From contig NZ_CP022989.1 of NCBI RefSeq assembly GCF_002278075.1, forward strand, positions 4,030,001 to 4,094,000: a DNA stretch of 64,000 nucleotides. Direction: 5' to 3'. Below are positions 7,926 to 16,374 of the stretch, piece after piece; position 1 is the first letter of the stretch, and each line of letters opens with the position of its first letter. The position numbers and the translations under genes were made by a program. The notes beneath the pieces were generated by a model that was given only the letters and a program-made list of their open reading frames with translations, was not told the origin of the DNA and ran no database searches. The DNA is from Paraburkholderia aromaticivorans (GTDB lineage: Bacteria > Pseudomonadota > Gammaproteobacteria > Burkholderiales > Burkholderiaceae).

Positions 7926-8297
7926 TTATTTGATTGCTTGCGCCGTGGTCTTGAGCGAATCAGTGGCGGCCTGAATGAGAGATACGCCCTCTTGATTGAT
8001 AGCCGTAACGTTGCCTTGCGCCTGCTGAACCTTCATCAGGCTGAGGTTGTCACCGGCGCCGCCCTGGCCGCCCCCCGCGGCCTGCCCGTTGGCTTGCGCC
8101 CCGTCGGCCTGGTTTTGGGCCTCGTTCATCGCGTCGGCCAAATTGGCGTTTGCTTTTTTGAGCAGCTTCTCGCACAGCTCGGCGACACTATCAATCGATA
8201 CGCCGCCATTGGGGCGGAGCATTGAACCGCCACCACCGCCGCCGTGGTTGTTGCCGAGCGGATTCGGGGATACCAACGGATTGACACCATTCATCAT
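7926..8297 (-). CDS. sctF: SctF-like needle subunit, unusually long
   Basis: Needle subunits (YscF/PrgI/MxiH) are normally 80 to 90 residues. This protein is 123. Its last 40 residues look like a needle C-terminal helix: DNLSLMKVQQAQGNVTAINQ, then a hydrophobic-patterned stretch ending SLKTTAQAIK. The N-terminal part contains a Gly-rich segment (about residues 17 to 24) and the middle carries a second Gly/Gln/Ala-rich linker (about residues 66 to 83). A clear AAGGAAG ribosome site precedes the ATG. It lies between the sctE-like and sctG-like genes, the needle position in ysc operons. The call rests on that place and on the C-terminal pattern. Confidence 0.7.
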   Translation of the reverse strand: MMNGVNPLVSPNPLGNNHGGGGGGSMLRPNGGVSIDSVAELCEKLLKKANANLADAMNEAQNQADGAQANGQAAGGGQGGAGDNLSLMKVQQAQGNVTAINQEGVSLIQAATDSLKTTAQAIK

Positions 8298-8306
8298 TTC
8301 TCTTCC

Positions 8307-8564
8307 TTAAGGTTGCCGCGCGGGGTTTGCGAAGTTCGCACCTCGCTCTACGACTTGCCGAGCCGCGCGCAAACACTCGACAAGCAAAACAAGTTCTTTT
8401 CGCACCTCTGCCGACGCGGTCGACAGCGCATGGGTCAGATCATCGATCTCGCGCGTCAGTCGGGCTGCGATCTCTTCGCGGCCACCAGCTTCGGCAACGC
8501 GCATCTCGATCGGAAGTTCGCCGAACGAGCCAAGCGTGCTTCTAGTGACAGTCTTTTGACTCAT
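8307..8564 (-). CDS. SctE-like small co-chaperone of the needle subunit
   Basis: An 85-residue, mostly helical protein (MSQKTVTRSTLGSFGELPIE start at 8564) with a heptad-like charged stretch around residues 30 to 70. It overlaps the end of sctD by 23 bases and precedes the needle gene. In Yersinia the same position is held by YscE, a 66-residue helical co-chaperone that pairs with YscG on the needle subunit. Sequence alone does not prove membership. I infer the role from size, helix content and place. Confidence 0.6.
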   Translation of the reverse strand: MSQKTVTRSTLGSFGELPIEMRVAEAGGREEIAARLTREIDDLTHALSTASAEVRKELVLLVECLRAARQVVERGANFANPARQP

Positions 8565-9636
8565 GAGCCGCACCCATGAAAAATTCGTAGATCGAACCAT
8601 CGTCGCGCGTCACTTCCGCCGCGCACGCCGAGATTCGCGTGATACGTCCAACCGGCAGCCGCGCGCCGGTGAAATAGCGCACGCCCTGGGCGTCGGTGAG
8701 CCAGACCGCGTGACTGCCGGACAGCAGATTCATCCCCAGCGCCTCGAGCGGCACGCGCACTTTCGCGCCCTGCTGCACGTGGCCGGGAAAGCTGAGCTCA
8801 CGCAGTCCCTCGATCTCGCCGCGCGCGAGTTTCGCGACGCGCGCGTAGTCCCATGATTCCGGCGACAGGAACCCCTGCGCGCCGGGCAGAACCACGGCGA
8901 AGGCGCCCGGCTCGGCGGGCCGCACGTCGGCGCCCCGGTAGTAGCGCGCGAGAAAATCGCCGACCTGATCCTGCAACTGCGACAGCACGATCACGTGCAT
9001 CACCGGCGTCCGTTGCCGGGACCACGCCCGCGCGGTCAGCGCCGCGAGATCGGCCGGCGTTTGCACGTAGCCTTCGTAGACCAGCGCGCCCGACTTCGCA
9101 TCGGGATGCGTTCTCACCAGCCGCAACGTGTCGTCGACACGCGGTGCGTGCGGCGCGCCGGGCATCGGGTTCGATGCCATCCATGCAAGCAGCAGGAAGG
9201 CAACCGGCGTCGCAAGGAGCGTCGCCTTCGCGACCGGCGACGCACCGGACCAGCGTTTCGCGCAATAGACGAGCGGCGCATGGCGCAACAGATAGGCGCG
9301 CTCGGCCTGGGCCGTCGTCGCCGAGGTCGGCATATCGCGGCCGCCAAACTGGAAAGTGACCGCGCCGGCCGTAAACCACGCGCCGCGCCGCAACAGCACG
9401 CGCCGCCCCGGCGGCAGACGCCGGCCGAATACGGTGATGCCCGGCTCGCGCGCCAGCAACTCGAGCGCCGCGCCGCGCAACTGCACGGTGGCGTGCAACG
9501 GTTGAACGCCTTCATCGATCACCATCAGATCGGCTTGCCCGCCGCTGCCGATCTGCAGCGGCTTTGCGGCGGACAACGCGACGCTTGCGCCGGTGTGCAC
9601 GCCGTCTGTCACGCGGATCAGCGCATCAGCGGTCAT
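8542..9636 (-). CDS. sctD: SctD, type III basal-body inner-membrane ring protein
   Basis: SctD (YscD/PrgH family) forms the outer of the two inner-membrane rings. The product is 364 residues. An FHA-like cytoplasmic domain covers about residues 1 to 100 (IGSGGQADLMVIDEGVQPLH). A single membrane segment lies at about 136 to 155, and the periplasmic ring-building part follows with YEGYVQTPADLAALTARA. The start overlaps the sctC stop by 11 bases. Layout and position fit SctD well, and the length is near the usual 400. Confidence 0.87.
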   Translation of the reverse strand: MTADALIRVTDGVHTGASVALSAAKPLQIGSGGQADLMVIDEGVQPLHATVQLRGAALELLAREPGITVFGRRLPPGRRVLLRRGAWFTAGAVTFQFGGRDMPTSATTAQAERAYLLRHAPLVYCAKRWSGASPVAKATLLATPVAFLLLAWMASNPMPGAPHAPRVDDTLRLVRTHPDAKSGALVYEGYVQTPADLAALTARAWSRQRTPVMHVIVLSQLQDQVGDFLARYYRGADVRPAEPGAFAVVLPGAQGFLSPESWDYARVAKLARGEIEGLRELSFPGHVQQGAKVRVPLEALGMNLLSGSHAVWLTDAQGVRYFTGARLPVGRITRISACAAEVTRDDGSIYEFFMGAAHESKDCH

Positions 9637-11809
9637 GGCGGTCCTCCCACGGCAACTTGCTGGTCGACTGCCACGCGGGCAGAGGCGGTGGCGGCAACGA
9701 CGGCGTGGACGGCAGCGGAATGGTCGAGCCCGCGCTCGCGGGCAGCGTCCGCAGCGCGGCGGTGACAGCGGCGTTGGCGTTGGCGTTGGCGTTGGCGTTG
9801 GCGTTGGCGTTGGCGTTGGCCGTGACGTCGATGGCGGGCGAGATGTTGATGCCCAACGGCACGTTAGTGGCCACCCGGGGCGTCGGCGGCATCATCGGGG
9901 CCGTCTGCCCGGAAGCACCCGTCGCGCCACCCGCGCCGCTCGCCAGAACGGCGCTGGGCGCAAAGCCCGCCCCCGCGCCCGCGGCTACCCCAGCCTGCCC
10001 CGCCACGACCGCCCCGCTGGCGGGCTCGCCATTGCCGACCATGCGCTTGAGGCGCGGCGTAATCAGGATCAGCCGTTCGAGGCGCTCCCGGGTCGTCCGG
10101 GTGTCGCGAAACAGCGCGCCGAGGTAAGGCACGTCGCCGAGCACCGGCACTTTCGAGGTGGTGCTTTCGCTCCGCTCGTACTGATACCCGCCGACCAGCA
10201 GGCTCTCGCCGTCGCGCACGATCGCCTGAGTGACGATCGAATGGTTGTCGACCTTCGGAATGCCGTCGACCGTCATCGACGTGTTGAACGCGCCGTCGTC
10301 GATCTGGACGTTGAGCCGGATATTGCGGCGCGGGTCGGCGGCCGATTCGATGCTCGGCGTCACTTTCAGCGTGAGACCGGTATCGATGTTGTACAGATCG
10401 ACGTCCTGGTTGCCCGCGACCCGCACGTAGACCGAGCTGTGCGAAGTCAGCACCGCTTCCATATTGTTCAGCGTGAGGACCTGCGGACTCGACAGCACAT
10501 GCGCCTCGCCGGCTTCTTCCAGCGCGTGGATCTGCGCGAACAGGTACTGAGCCGAGTTGCCGACCAGGGTGGCGAGATTCAGTCCGCTCGCCATACCGGC
10601 CGCGGTCGCGAGGGCCGGCGCGCCGAAGGTCAACGGCGAGTTGATGGTGCCGGACGAGCCGCTGACGCGCCCGTTCGAGCCACCCCACGCCACGCCAAGC
10701 GAGCGCGCCGCGCTCGACGACACGTCGATCACCACCGCGTCGATCTCGACCAGTTCCTGCGGTTGATCGAGCATCGCGATGGCGCGCTCGTAGTTCGGCA
10801 TCATCGACGCGAGGTCGTTGATCACCACAGAGTTAGTACGCGGGTCCGCGATGATGTTGCGCCGCGCGGGCGTCGCGCCGGGCTGGTCGGTTCGAGCCGT
10901 CTCCGCAGCCGCCGTGTCGGGCAGCGGCGGCGGTATGTCGCTGTCGCGATCGGCCGGCCCGCCGCCGGCAAGACCTAGGCCGCGCAGGCTCGGCAGCGGC
11001 GGCGGAGCGCCGCGCGCGTTGCGGGCATCGTTGCGGACATCGGCGCGCGAGCGAGCGGCGCGTGGCGCGGTAGCCTGCCAGGTGTCCGCCATCACCCGGC
11101 GCAACAGCGAGGCGACCCCGGGCACGACCTGGTCCTGCGACCCCACCGAGTAATGCACGTCCTGCGCCTGCGCATAGCGCAGCGGGAAAATGCGGATCTC
11201 GGTCTGATCGAACGACGGCTCCACGGTGCTCTGCCGCTGCGCCTTGTCGATCGCCTCGGCCACCGCGTCGACAAAGGCCGACGGGCCCGCGACCTTCGCG
11301 GTCGTTGCCGAATACCTGATCGGCAGGCGCGCGTCGTCGAGATCGAGGTTGCGCAGCAATGCGGCAACCGCTTCGCGAGTCATCGGCGCAAACGGAATCA
11401 CCTGGCTGCGCACGCCCGCCGCGGTCGCGACGTGCATCGACTTGCCGTCGAAGTACCAGACCAGCCCGTAAGCCTCGACCAGCTGCATGAACACGTTGCC
11501 GGGCGTATCGTCGAAACGGCCATTGACCACACCCTTGACGTCCCGGCCGATGTCCGCGGTCAGCCCTTCCACCGCGAGCACGTCGCGCAGCATGTCGGGC
11601 AACGGTGCGCCGTTCGCCGCATAGTGGATCGGCGCGCCATGCCAAACGGGCGTGACGGCATAAGCCGCGGGGATCTGCAGCACCGCCCAGGCCGCCGCAA
11701 GCTGACCGGCCACCTGAAACATGGCAGCGGCGCTCACGCACGACGGCAAGAACTGCGATCCACCACCGCCCATCTTAATGGACGAATCATTGCGGCTTCT
11801 GATTGGCAT
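9626..11809 (-). CDS. sctC: SctC, type III secretion outer-membrane secretin
   Basis: SctC (YscC/HrcC family) is the outer-membrane secretin ring. The product is 727 residues. A hydrophobic export segment lies at about residues 28 to 52, ending in AYA, so an internal Met13 or Met30 may be the true start. N-domains follow, with GAPIHYAANGAPLPDMLRDV and the DIGRDVKGVVNGRF type pattern. The C-terminal secretin domain holds GESLLVGGYQYERSE and VPVLGDVPYLGALFRDT near residues 530 to 575. An Asn-Ala repeat (about residues 664 to 680) lies in the tail. An AGGA ribosome site precedes the ATG at 11809. It is the first gene of the operon. Confidence 0.95.
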   Translation of the reverse strand: MPIRSRNDSSIKMGGGGSQFLPSCVSAAAMFQVAGQLAAAWAVLQIPAAYAVTPVWHGAPIHYAANGAPLPDMLRDVLAVEGLTADIGRDVKGVVNGRFDDTPGNVFMQLVEAYGLVWYFDGKSMHVATAAGVRSQVIPFAPMTREAVAALLRNLDLDDARLPIRYSATTAKVAGPSAFVDAVAEAIDKAQRQSTVEPSFDQTEIRIFPLRYAQAQDVHYSVGSQDQVVPGVASLLRRVMADTWQATAPRAARSRADVRNDARNARGAPPPLPSLRGLGLAGGGPADRDSDIPPPLPDTAAAETARTDQPGATPARRNIIADPRTNSVVINDLASMMPNYERAIAMLDQPQELVEIDAVVIDVSSSAARSLGVAWGGSNGRVSGSSGTINSPLTFGAPALATAAGMASGLNLATLVGNSAQYLFAQIHALEEAGEAHVLSSPQVLTLNNMEAVLTSHSSVYVRVAGNQDVDLYNIDTGLTLKVTPSIESAADPRRNIRLNVQIDDGAFNTSMTVDGIPKVDNHSIVTQAIVRDGESLLVGGYQYERSESTTSKVPVLGDVPYLGALFRDTRTTRERLERLILITPRLKRMVGNGEPASGAVVAGQAGVAAGAGAGFAPSAVLASGAGGATGASGQTAPMMPPTPRVATNVPLGINISPAIDVTANANANANANANANANAAVTAALRTLPASAGSTIPLPSTPSLPPPPLPAWQSTSKLPWEDRHDR
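9771..9818. repeat. 6-bp tandem repeat, 8 copies, inside sctC
   Basis: Eight perfect copies of GCGTTG on the plus strand, encoding alternating Asn and Ala in the C-terminal tail of the SctC secretin. The unit is two codons, so slippage would change tail length in frame. The repeat lies downstream of the secretin core domain. Confidence 0.95.
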
Positions 11810-12143
11810 TGAAAATTCCTGGCTACGTTTTATTGATTACGCCAGTGAAATTTAATAGCTCCGGCATCGCCGCTGGTCATATATATGCACGACGTCGTTT
11901 GCGGACCTTAAATATCGCCGAACCGCCCGCGAGCATTTAATAGAGCTCAGCAATTGCGATACGGATGATGCGGGCCTTTTCAATTCGCTTAGCCAAATCG
12001 CATATCTCAAAAATAGGAAGATGTATCAAGCGCAACGTCATACATCTTTATGACCAATCCGGTTTATTGCGGGGAGAAGATTGACTAGCCGTCACTTGAA
12101 TTGACCCGAACATGAGACACAACCCGCGCGACTCACGTCGCAG
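11810..12143. promoter_or_regulatory. Intergenic control region between sctC and the RHH regulator gene
   Basis: This 334-base stretch is visibly richer in A and T than its surroundings and separates the divergent sctC operon and regulator gene. It contains two short perfect palindromes, CATATATATG at 11878-11887 and ACGACGTCGT at 11889-11898, and the long inverted repeat listed separately. I found no TTCG-N16-TTCG hrpII-type box. It presumably carries both promoters, but I cannot place their -35 and -10 boxes with confidence. Confidence 0.6.
12018..12048. promoter_or_regulatory. 9-bp inverted repeat, candidate operator upstream of the type III operon
   Basis: AAGATGTAT at 12018-12026 and its exact complement ATACATCTT at 12040-12048 are separated by 13 bases. 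Centre spacing of about two helical turns suits a dimeric or paired-dimer regulator. It lies between sctC and the ribbon-helix-helix gene, so it could control either or both. The function is inferred. Confidence 0.55.
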
Positions 12144-12548
12144 ATGCATGAGCGTCTTGAAATGCATCAGGACATTCGCAGCCGTAACGGAGGACCTCCG
12201 CTCCAGTATTCCTGCTCGTCTACGCACATGCCGATGACGCGGTATTGCAACTTCACCCCTCAGCTCGCCAAGCCGCGACAGCGCTCGGTCAGAATCAACG
12301 GACTCGCGACCTGCCTACGGCTCGAAGAGGTTTATTGGCGAATTATCGAAGAAATCGCGCGACAGGAATCCGTGACTGTGGGAAAGCTGATTTCCAGATG
12401 GGCGCTCGAAATTGATCTTACTCAAGAAGCCATCTGTAATTTCACCGGCTTTGTCAGAATAATCTGCGTCACCCAATTGCTGGATAACAAACATCCGATC
12501 AATCTCAATATGATTGACCCGGACGTACCGGCTGGTTCACTTGCTTAA
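12144..12548 (+). CDS. Ribbon-helix-helix domain protein, putative regulator
   Basis: The 134-residue product contains a ribbon-helix-helix (RHH_4-like) module in its second half. The beta strand region is RQRSVRINGLATCLRLEEV and the helices are WRIIEEIARQESVTVGKLI and what follows. Such proteins bind DNA as dimers or act as small regulators, and homologues usually begin close to this module. The first 45 residues are therefore doubtful, and a start at one of the internal Mets (for example MTRYCNFTPQ near 12234) is possible. No strong ribosome site is visible at either. It is transcribed away from sctC and may regulate the type III operon, which is inference from position. Confidence 0.65.
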   Translation: MHERLEMHQDIRSRNGGPPLQYSCSSTHMPMTRYCNFTPQLAKPRQRSVRINGLATCLRLEEVYWRIIEEIARQESVTVGKLISRWALEIDLTQEAICNFTGFVRIICVTQLLDNKHPINLNMIDPDVPAGSLA

Positions 12549-12685
12549 ACGATAGGAGGTCGATAAAAACAATTCGATTCAGCGTGTGCTTCACATGACA
12601 GGTCCCCGGAAGCTGGCTTGCCAATTCAGGCAGAAGACAACTATCCGGATTAATTGTCTTTTCTCTCACTCGATTACAGGATTTA

Positions 12686-13108
12686 ATGATGACTGCAATC
12701 AATAGCATCACCAACACGTCGTTCCACCTGAGCAACCTGCAGGCGGCGACGCAGCACGACGGCCCCAGTCAGGCGGGTTACAGCACGTTCCGAGCACTTT
12801 CCGTGGAGAAGACCCGCGATATCGACGGCGGTATGCAGCGTGCCGACGCAAAGGCGGCATGGCACGCTGTCAAAGAGTCGGCACGCGCCGACAGGGCCGA
12901 AAACCCCGACGCAGTGGCGCGGACAGTCGGCGACACTAGCGCACAAGACCCGGACACGACGCCACGAACAGCCGGCGCCGATGCATCACGGGATGGCGGT
13001 TCGTTGATGGACATCGTCAAGCAGGTAGCGGGCGTCTTCGGGCAACTTTTGAACTCGGTCTTGCCGATGGTGGCCAAGCTGGGTTCGCTGGCAGTTGGCG
13101 GCGCCTGA
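12686..13108 (+). CDS. Small hypothetical protein, candidate type III secreted protein
   Basis: A 140-residue protein I do not recognise. It begins MMTAINSITNTSFHLSNLQ, with a Ser/Thr/Asn-rich N-terminus poor in acidic residues, as in many type III substrates. A hydrophilic middle rich in Asp, Ala and Arg follows. The end is a hydrophobic, amphipathic segment starting DIVKQVAGVFGQLLNSVLPM and finishing in GGA. An AGGAT sequence precedes the double ATG. There is no Sec signal peptide and no Cys. It lies at the right edge of the type III locus with no other obvious role, so a secreted harpin- or translocator-like protein is a guess worth testing. Confidence 0.6.
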   Translation: MMTAINSITNTSFHLSNLQAATQHDGPSQAGYSTFRALSVEKTRDIDGGMQRADAKAAWHAVKESARADRAENPDAVARTVGDTSAQDPDTTPRTAGADASRDGGSLMDIVKQVAGVFGQLLNSVLPMVAKLGSLAVGGA

Positions 13109-13515
13109 CGCAGCGCTGAACACAGCCGGTCGCCGCAACGCCCGACCAGCGCATCGCGTTGGACGGGCGTTCGGCGGCCGGTTGCCACTTGTCATTTTGT
13201 ACGCACCCCACGCTCGCCTCCCCGACGCCAGGCTCAATCTTGACCCTTTGTTCCCGCTGGCGCCTTCAACACCGTGCCGCGGGCCGTCTCCCCAACCAGC
13301 CCGCCGCAATGCAGCAAATTTAGCCGACGCTGTACAATAGCGCGCCTGGCGTGAGCTTTTGCGGCCTTTTTCGGCCTCTTCCTGGCCGTGCACCGCGCCG
13401 TCTGCGCTGGTTTGCGTGCCGGGTTTGTATGCCCGATCGCCGTGCGTATATGTTCATGGCGGCCCGGCGCATCTGGTCCACGTTCCGTCACCTGCGTTTC
13501 ATCTGACACTTGCCT
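13109..13515. other. Non-coding stretch at the right border of the type III locus
   Basis: About 400 bases without a supported gene. A -10-like TACAAT lies at 13333-13338 and would fit a promoter for the downstream UPF0114 gene, although its -35 is weak. No tRNA, direct repeat or integrase remnant marks the border. I see nothing else. Confidence 0.5.
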
Positions 13516-14127
13516 ATGTCCGCTTCGCGACCCGACTCAGCCCAACCGCGCCGCCCAATGCGTCCGCTGCCGGCCATCATCTTCATGAGCCGCTGGCTGC
13601 AAGTGCCGCTCTATCTGGGCCTGATCGTCGCCCAGGCCGTCTACGTCGTCCTGTTCCTTAAGGAAGTCTGGCACCTCGTCACGGCGTCACTGACGCTCGA
13701 CGAAACCAACATCATGCTGGTCGTGCTCGGCCTGATCGACGTGGTCATGATTTCGAACCTGCTGATCATGGTGATCATCGGCGGCTATGAAACATTCGTG
13801 TCGCGCCTCGGCGTGGAGGGTCATCCGGACGAACCGGAGTGGCTAGACCATGTGAACGCCGGCGTGCTCAAAGTCAAATTGTCGATGGCGCTGATCAGCA
13901 TCTCGTCGATCCATCTGCTGAAGACCTTCATCAGCCCCGATCAGAATTCGACGCATACGATCATGTGGCAGGTCATCATCCACGTGGCGTTCCTCGTCTC
14001 GGCAGTCGTGATGGCGCTGGTCGACCGCCTCACCACGCATACGCATCCCAAGCATTTCGAAGAGCCCACCGTGCTGCACGCCGTGGGTGCCGCTAAAGGT
14101 TCCACTCCCCTGAAGGCGCACGACTGA
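13516..14127 (+). CDS. UPF0114 family inner-membrane protein
   Basis: The product is 203 residues from the ATG at 13516; a TTG two codons upstream is less likely. It has four hydrophobic segments, at about residues 18 to 48 ([20 protein letters not shown]), 56 to 85, 120 to 135 and 150 to 175. The [17 protein letters not shown] stretch is characteristic of UPF0114 (YqhA-like) proteins. Their function is unknown. Conserved placement just ahead of a fumarase gene is common in this group. The two genes are 53 bases apart and may be co-transcribed. Confidence 0.85.
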   Translation: MSASRPDSAQPRRPMRPLPAIIFMSRWLQVPLYLGLIVAQAVYVVLFLKEVWHLVTASLTLDETNIMLVVLGLIDVVMISNLLIMVIIGGYETFVSRLGVEGHPDEPEWLDHVNAGVLKVKLSMALISISSIHLLKTFISPDQNSTHTIMWQVIIHVAFLVSAVVMALVDRLTTHTHPKHFEEPTVLHAVGAAKGSTPLKAHD

Positions 14128-14180
14128 CTCGCCTGCCCGGCGTGTCCGACAACAAGCGCCCCGTCTCCACTGAGCTAGCC

Positions 14181-15704
14181 ATGACCGTCATCAAACAGGA
14201 AGATCTGATTCAGAGCATTGCTGATTCGCTTCAGTACATCAGCTATTACCATCCGCTCGACTACATCCAGGCCTTGGGCCGCGCGTACGAACTCGAACAG
14301 AGCCCGGCCGCGAAAGACGCCATCGCGCAGATTCTCACCAACAGCCGCATGTGCGCCGAAGGCAAGCGCCCGATCTGCCAGGACACCGGCATCGTCACGG
14401 TGTTCGTGAAGGTCGGCATGGACGTGCGTTGGGACGGCGCGACGATGGGCGTCACCGACATGATCAACGAAGGTGTGCGCCGCGGTTATCTGAACCCGGA
14501 CAACGTGCTGCGCGCGTCGATCGTGAGCCCGCCCGAAGGCGGCCGCAAGAACACGAAGGACAACACGCCGGCCGTGATCCACTACGAGATCGTGCCGGGC
14601 AATACGGTCGACGTGCAGGTCGCGGCCAAGGGCGGCGGCTCGGAAAACAAGTCGAAGTTCGCGATGCTGAACCCGTCGGATTCGATCGTCGACTGGATCC
14701 TGAAGACCGTGCCGACCATGGGCGCGGGCTGGTGCCCGCCGGGTATGCTCGGCATCGGCATTGGCGGCACCGCCGAGAAAGCGATGGTGATGGCGAAGGA
14801 ATCGCTGATGGATCCGATCGACATTCAGGACGTGATCGCGCGCGGCCCGAAGGACTGGATCGAAGAGCTGCGCGTGGAGCTGCACGAGAAAGTCAACGCG
14901 CTCGGCATCGGCGCGCAGGGTCTCGGCGGTCTGGCCACCGTGCTCGACGTGAAGATCATGGCCGCGCCGACGCACGCCGCGTCCAAGCCGGTCGCGATCA
15001 TCCCGAACTGCGCGGCCACGCGTCACGCGCACTTCACGCTGGACGGCTCCGGCGCCGCCAAGCTCGAGGCGCCCTCGCTCGACGCATGGCCGAAAGTGCA
15101 TTGGCAGCCTGACACGCAGAAGAGCAAGCGCGTCGACCTGAACACCTTGACGCAGGAAGAAGTCGCCGCGTGGACGCCGGGCCAGACGCTGCTGCTGTCG
15201 GGCAAGATGTTGACGGGCCGCGACGCGGCCCACAAACGCATTGCCGACATGCTGGCAAAGGGCGAGAAGCTGCCGGTCGACTTCACGAACCGCGTGATTT
15301 ACTACGTCGGCCCGGTCGATCCGGTGCGCGATGAAGCCGTCGGCCCCGCAGGCCCGACCACGGCAACGCGCATGGACAAGTTCACCGAGATGATGCTGGC
15401 GCAAACCGGCCTCATTTCGATGATCGGCAAAGCCGAGCGCGGCCCGGTCGCGATCGAGGCGATCAAGAAGCACAAGGCCGCGTACCTGATGGCCGTGGGC
15501 GGCGCCGCGTACCTCGTGTCGAAGGCGATTCGCAGCGCGAAGGTTCTCGCGTTCGAAGACCTCGGCATGGAAGCGATCTACGAGTTCGACGTGCAGGATA
15601 TGCCCGTCACCGTGGCTGTCGATTCGAACGGCACGTCCGTCCATCAGACCGGCCCGAAGGAATGGCAGGCCAGGATCGGCAAGATTCCGGTCGCGACCGT
15701 TTGA
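14181..15704 (+). CDS. fumA: Class I fumarate hydratase (iron-sulfur)
   Basis: It interconverts fumarate and malate in the TCA cycle using a [4Fe-4S] cluster. The ATG at 14181 ([13 protein letters not shown]) gives 507 residues, the standard length in Burkholderiaceae; a GTG at 14142 would add 13 unconserved residues. The alpha domain carries [27 protein letters not shown] sequence and [16 protein letters not shown], with cluster cysteines in the CQDTG, WCPPG and NCAATRH contexts. The beta domain holds [15 protein letters not shown] sequence and [14 protein letters not shown]. The oxygen-sensitive Fe-S fumarase beside iron-storage genes fits an iron-linked region. A terminator follows. Confidence 0.95.
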   Translation: MTVIKQEDLIQSIADSLQYISYYHPLDYIQALGRAYELEQSPAAKDAIAQILTNSRMCAEGKRPICQDTGIVTVFVKVGMDVRWDGATMGVTDMINEGVRRGYLNPDNVLRASIVSPPEGGRKNTKDNTPAVIHYEIVPGNTVDVQVAAKGGGSENKSKFAMLNPSDSIVDWILKTVPTMGAGWCPPGMLGIGIGGTAEKAMVMAKESLMDPIDIQDVIARGPKDWIEELRVELHEKVNALGIGAQGLGGLATVLDVKIMAAPTHAASKPVAIIPNCAATRHAHFTLDGSGAAKLEAPSLDAWPKVHWQPDTQKSKRVDLNTLTQEEVAAWTPGQTLLLSGKMLTGRDAAHKRIADMLAKGEKLPVDFTNRVIYYVGPVDPVRDEAVGPAGPTTATRMDKFTEMMLAQTGLISMIGKAERGPVAIEAIKKHKAAYLMAVGGAAYLVSKAIRSAKVLAFEDLGMEAIYEFDVQDMPVTVAVDSNGTSVHQTGPKEWQARIGKIPVATV

Positions 15705-15736
15705 TTCGCCGCTAACGCCTGTCACGCAAGTCGAAG

Positions 15737-15763
15737 AGCCGGGACCGCGGTCCCGGCTTTTTT
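15737..15763 (+). terminator. Rho-independent terminator of fumA
   Basis: A 10-bp GC-rich inverted repeat, AGCCGGGACC with GGTCCCGGCT, is followed by six T residues. It starts 33 bases after the fumarase stop. Confidence 0.9.
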
Positions 15764-15894
15764 GTTGCCGCGCGCAGCGCGACTGGCGACGCGCGACACC
15801 TGAAACAATGTCAAAAGATGCGTCTGTTTCCTTGGCTTTTTCAGGTATGGCGTTTATTGTTGTTGAAAATTCAAAGTCCCAAAAAGGAAATGCC

Positions 15895-16374
15895 ATGCAA
15901 GGCGACAAGAAAGTTATCGAGTACCTGAACTCGCAACTGAAGAACGAACTGACTGCGATCAACCAGTACTTCCTGCACGCACGGATGTACAAGCACTGGG
16001 GCCTCGAGAAACTCGGCAAGCACGAATACGACGAATCGATCGGCGAAATGAAGCACGCCGACTGGCTGATCGAACGCATTTTCATGCTCGACGGTCTGCC
16101 GAACCTGCAAGACCTGCACAAGCTGCTGATCGGTGAGGAAACGAAAGAGATCCTCGAATGCGATCTGAAGCTCGAACAGATTTCGCAAAGCACCTGCAAG
16201 GAAGCCATCGTGTATTGCGAATCGGTGCGTGATTTCATCTCGCGTGAAATCTTCACGAAGATTCTCGACGACACCGAAGAACACATCGACTGGCTCGAAA
16301 CCCAGATCGACCTGATCGACAAGGTCGGTATCCAGAACTATCAGCAATCCGCCATGGGTTCGGTCGAATCCTGA
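15895..16374 (+). CDS. bfr: Bacterioferritin
   Basis: It is a 24-mer iron-storage protein that oxidises Fe(II) and stores Fe(III) with heme between subunits. The start [12 protein letters not shown] at 15895, behind an AAAGGAAA site, gives 159 residues, the usual length. Heme-binding Met52 and the ferroxidase ligands Glu18, Glu51, His54, Glu94 and His130 are in place. The Glu127 position of the E. coli protein is Thr here (the local sequence reads DDTEEH), with Glu at 128 and 129. Bfd, which releases iron from bacterioferritin, lies 1.4 kb downstream beyond murI. Confidence 0.95.
   Translation: MQGDKKVIEYLNSQLKNELTAINQYFLHARMYKHWGLEKLGKHEYDESIGEMKHADWLIERIFMLDGLPNLQDLHKLLIGEETKEILECDLKLEQISQSTCKEAIVYCESVRDFISREIFTKILDDTEEHIDWLETQIDLIDKVGIQNYQQSAMGSVES

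Noticed and set aside
11810..12143. Search for a TTCG-N16-TTCG hrpII box or similar HrpB/HrpX site ahead of sctC
   Set aside because: No matching pair was found on either strand, so control of the Ralstonia type is not supported.
14175..16322. A 715-codon open frame on the minus strand across fumA and bfr
   Set aside because: It is antisense to two well-recognised genes, shows no domain, and arises from the GC-rich codon pattern.
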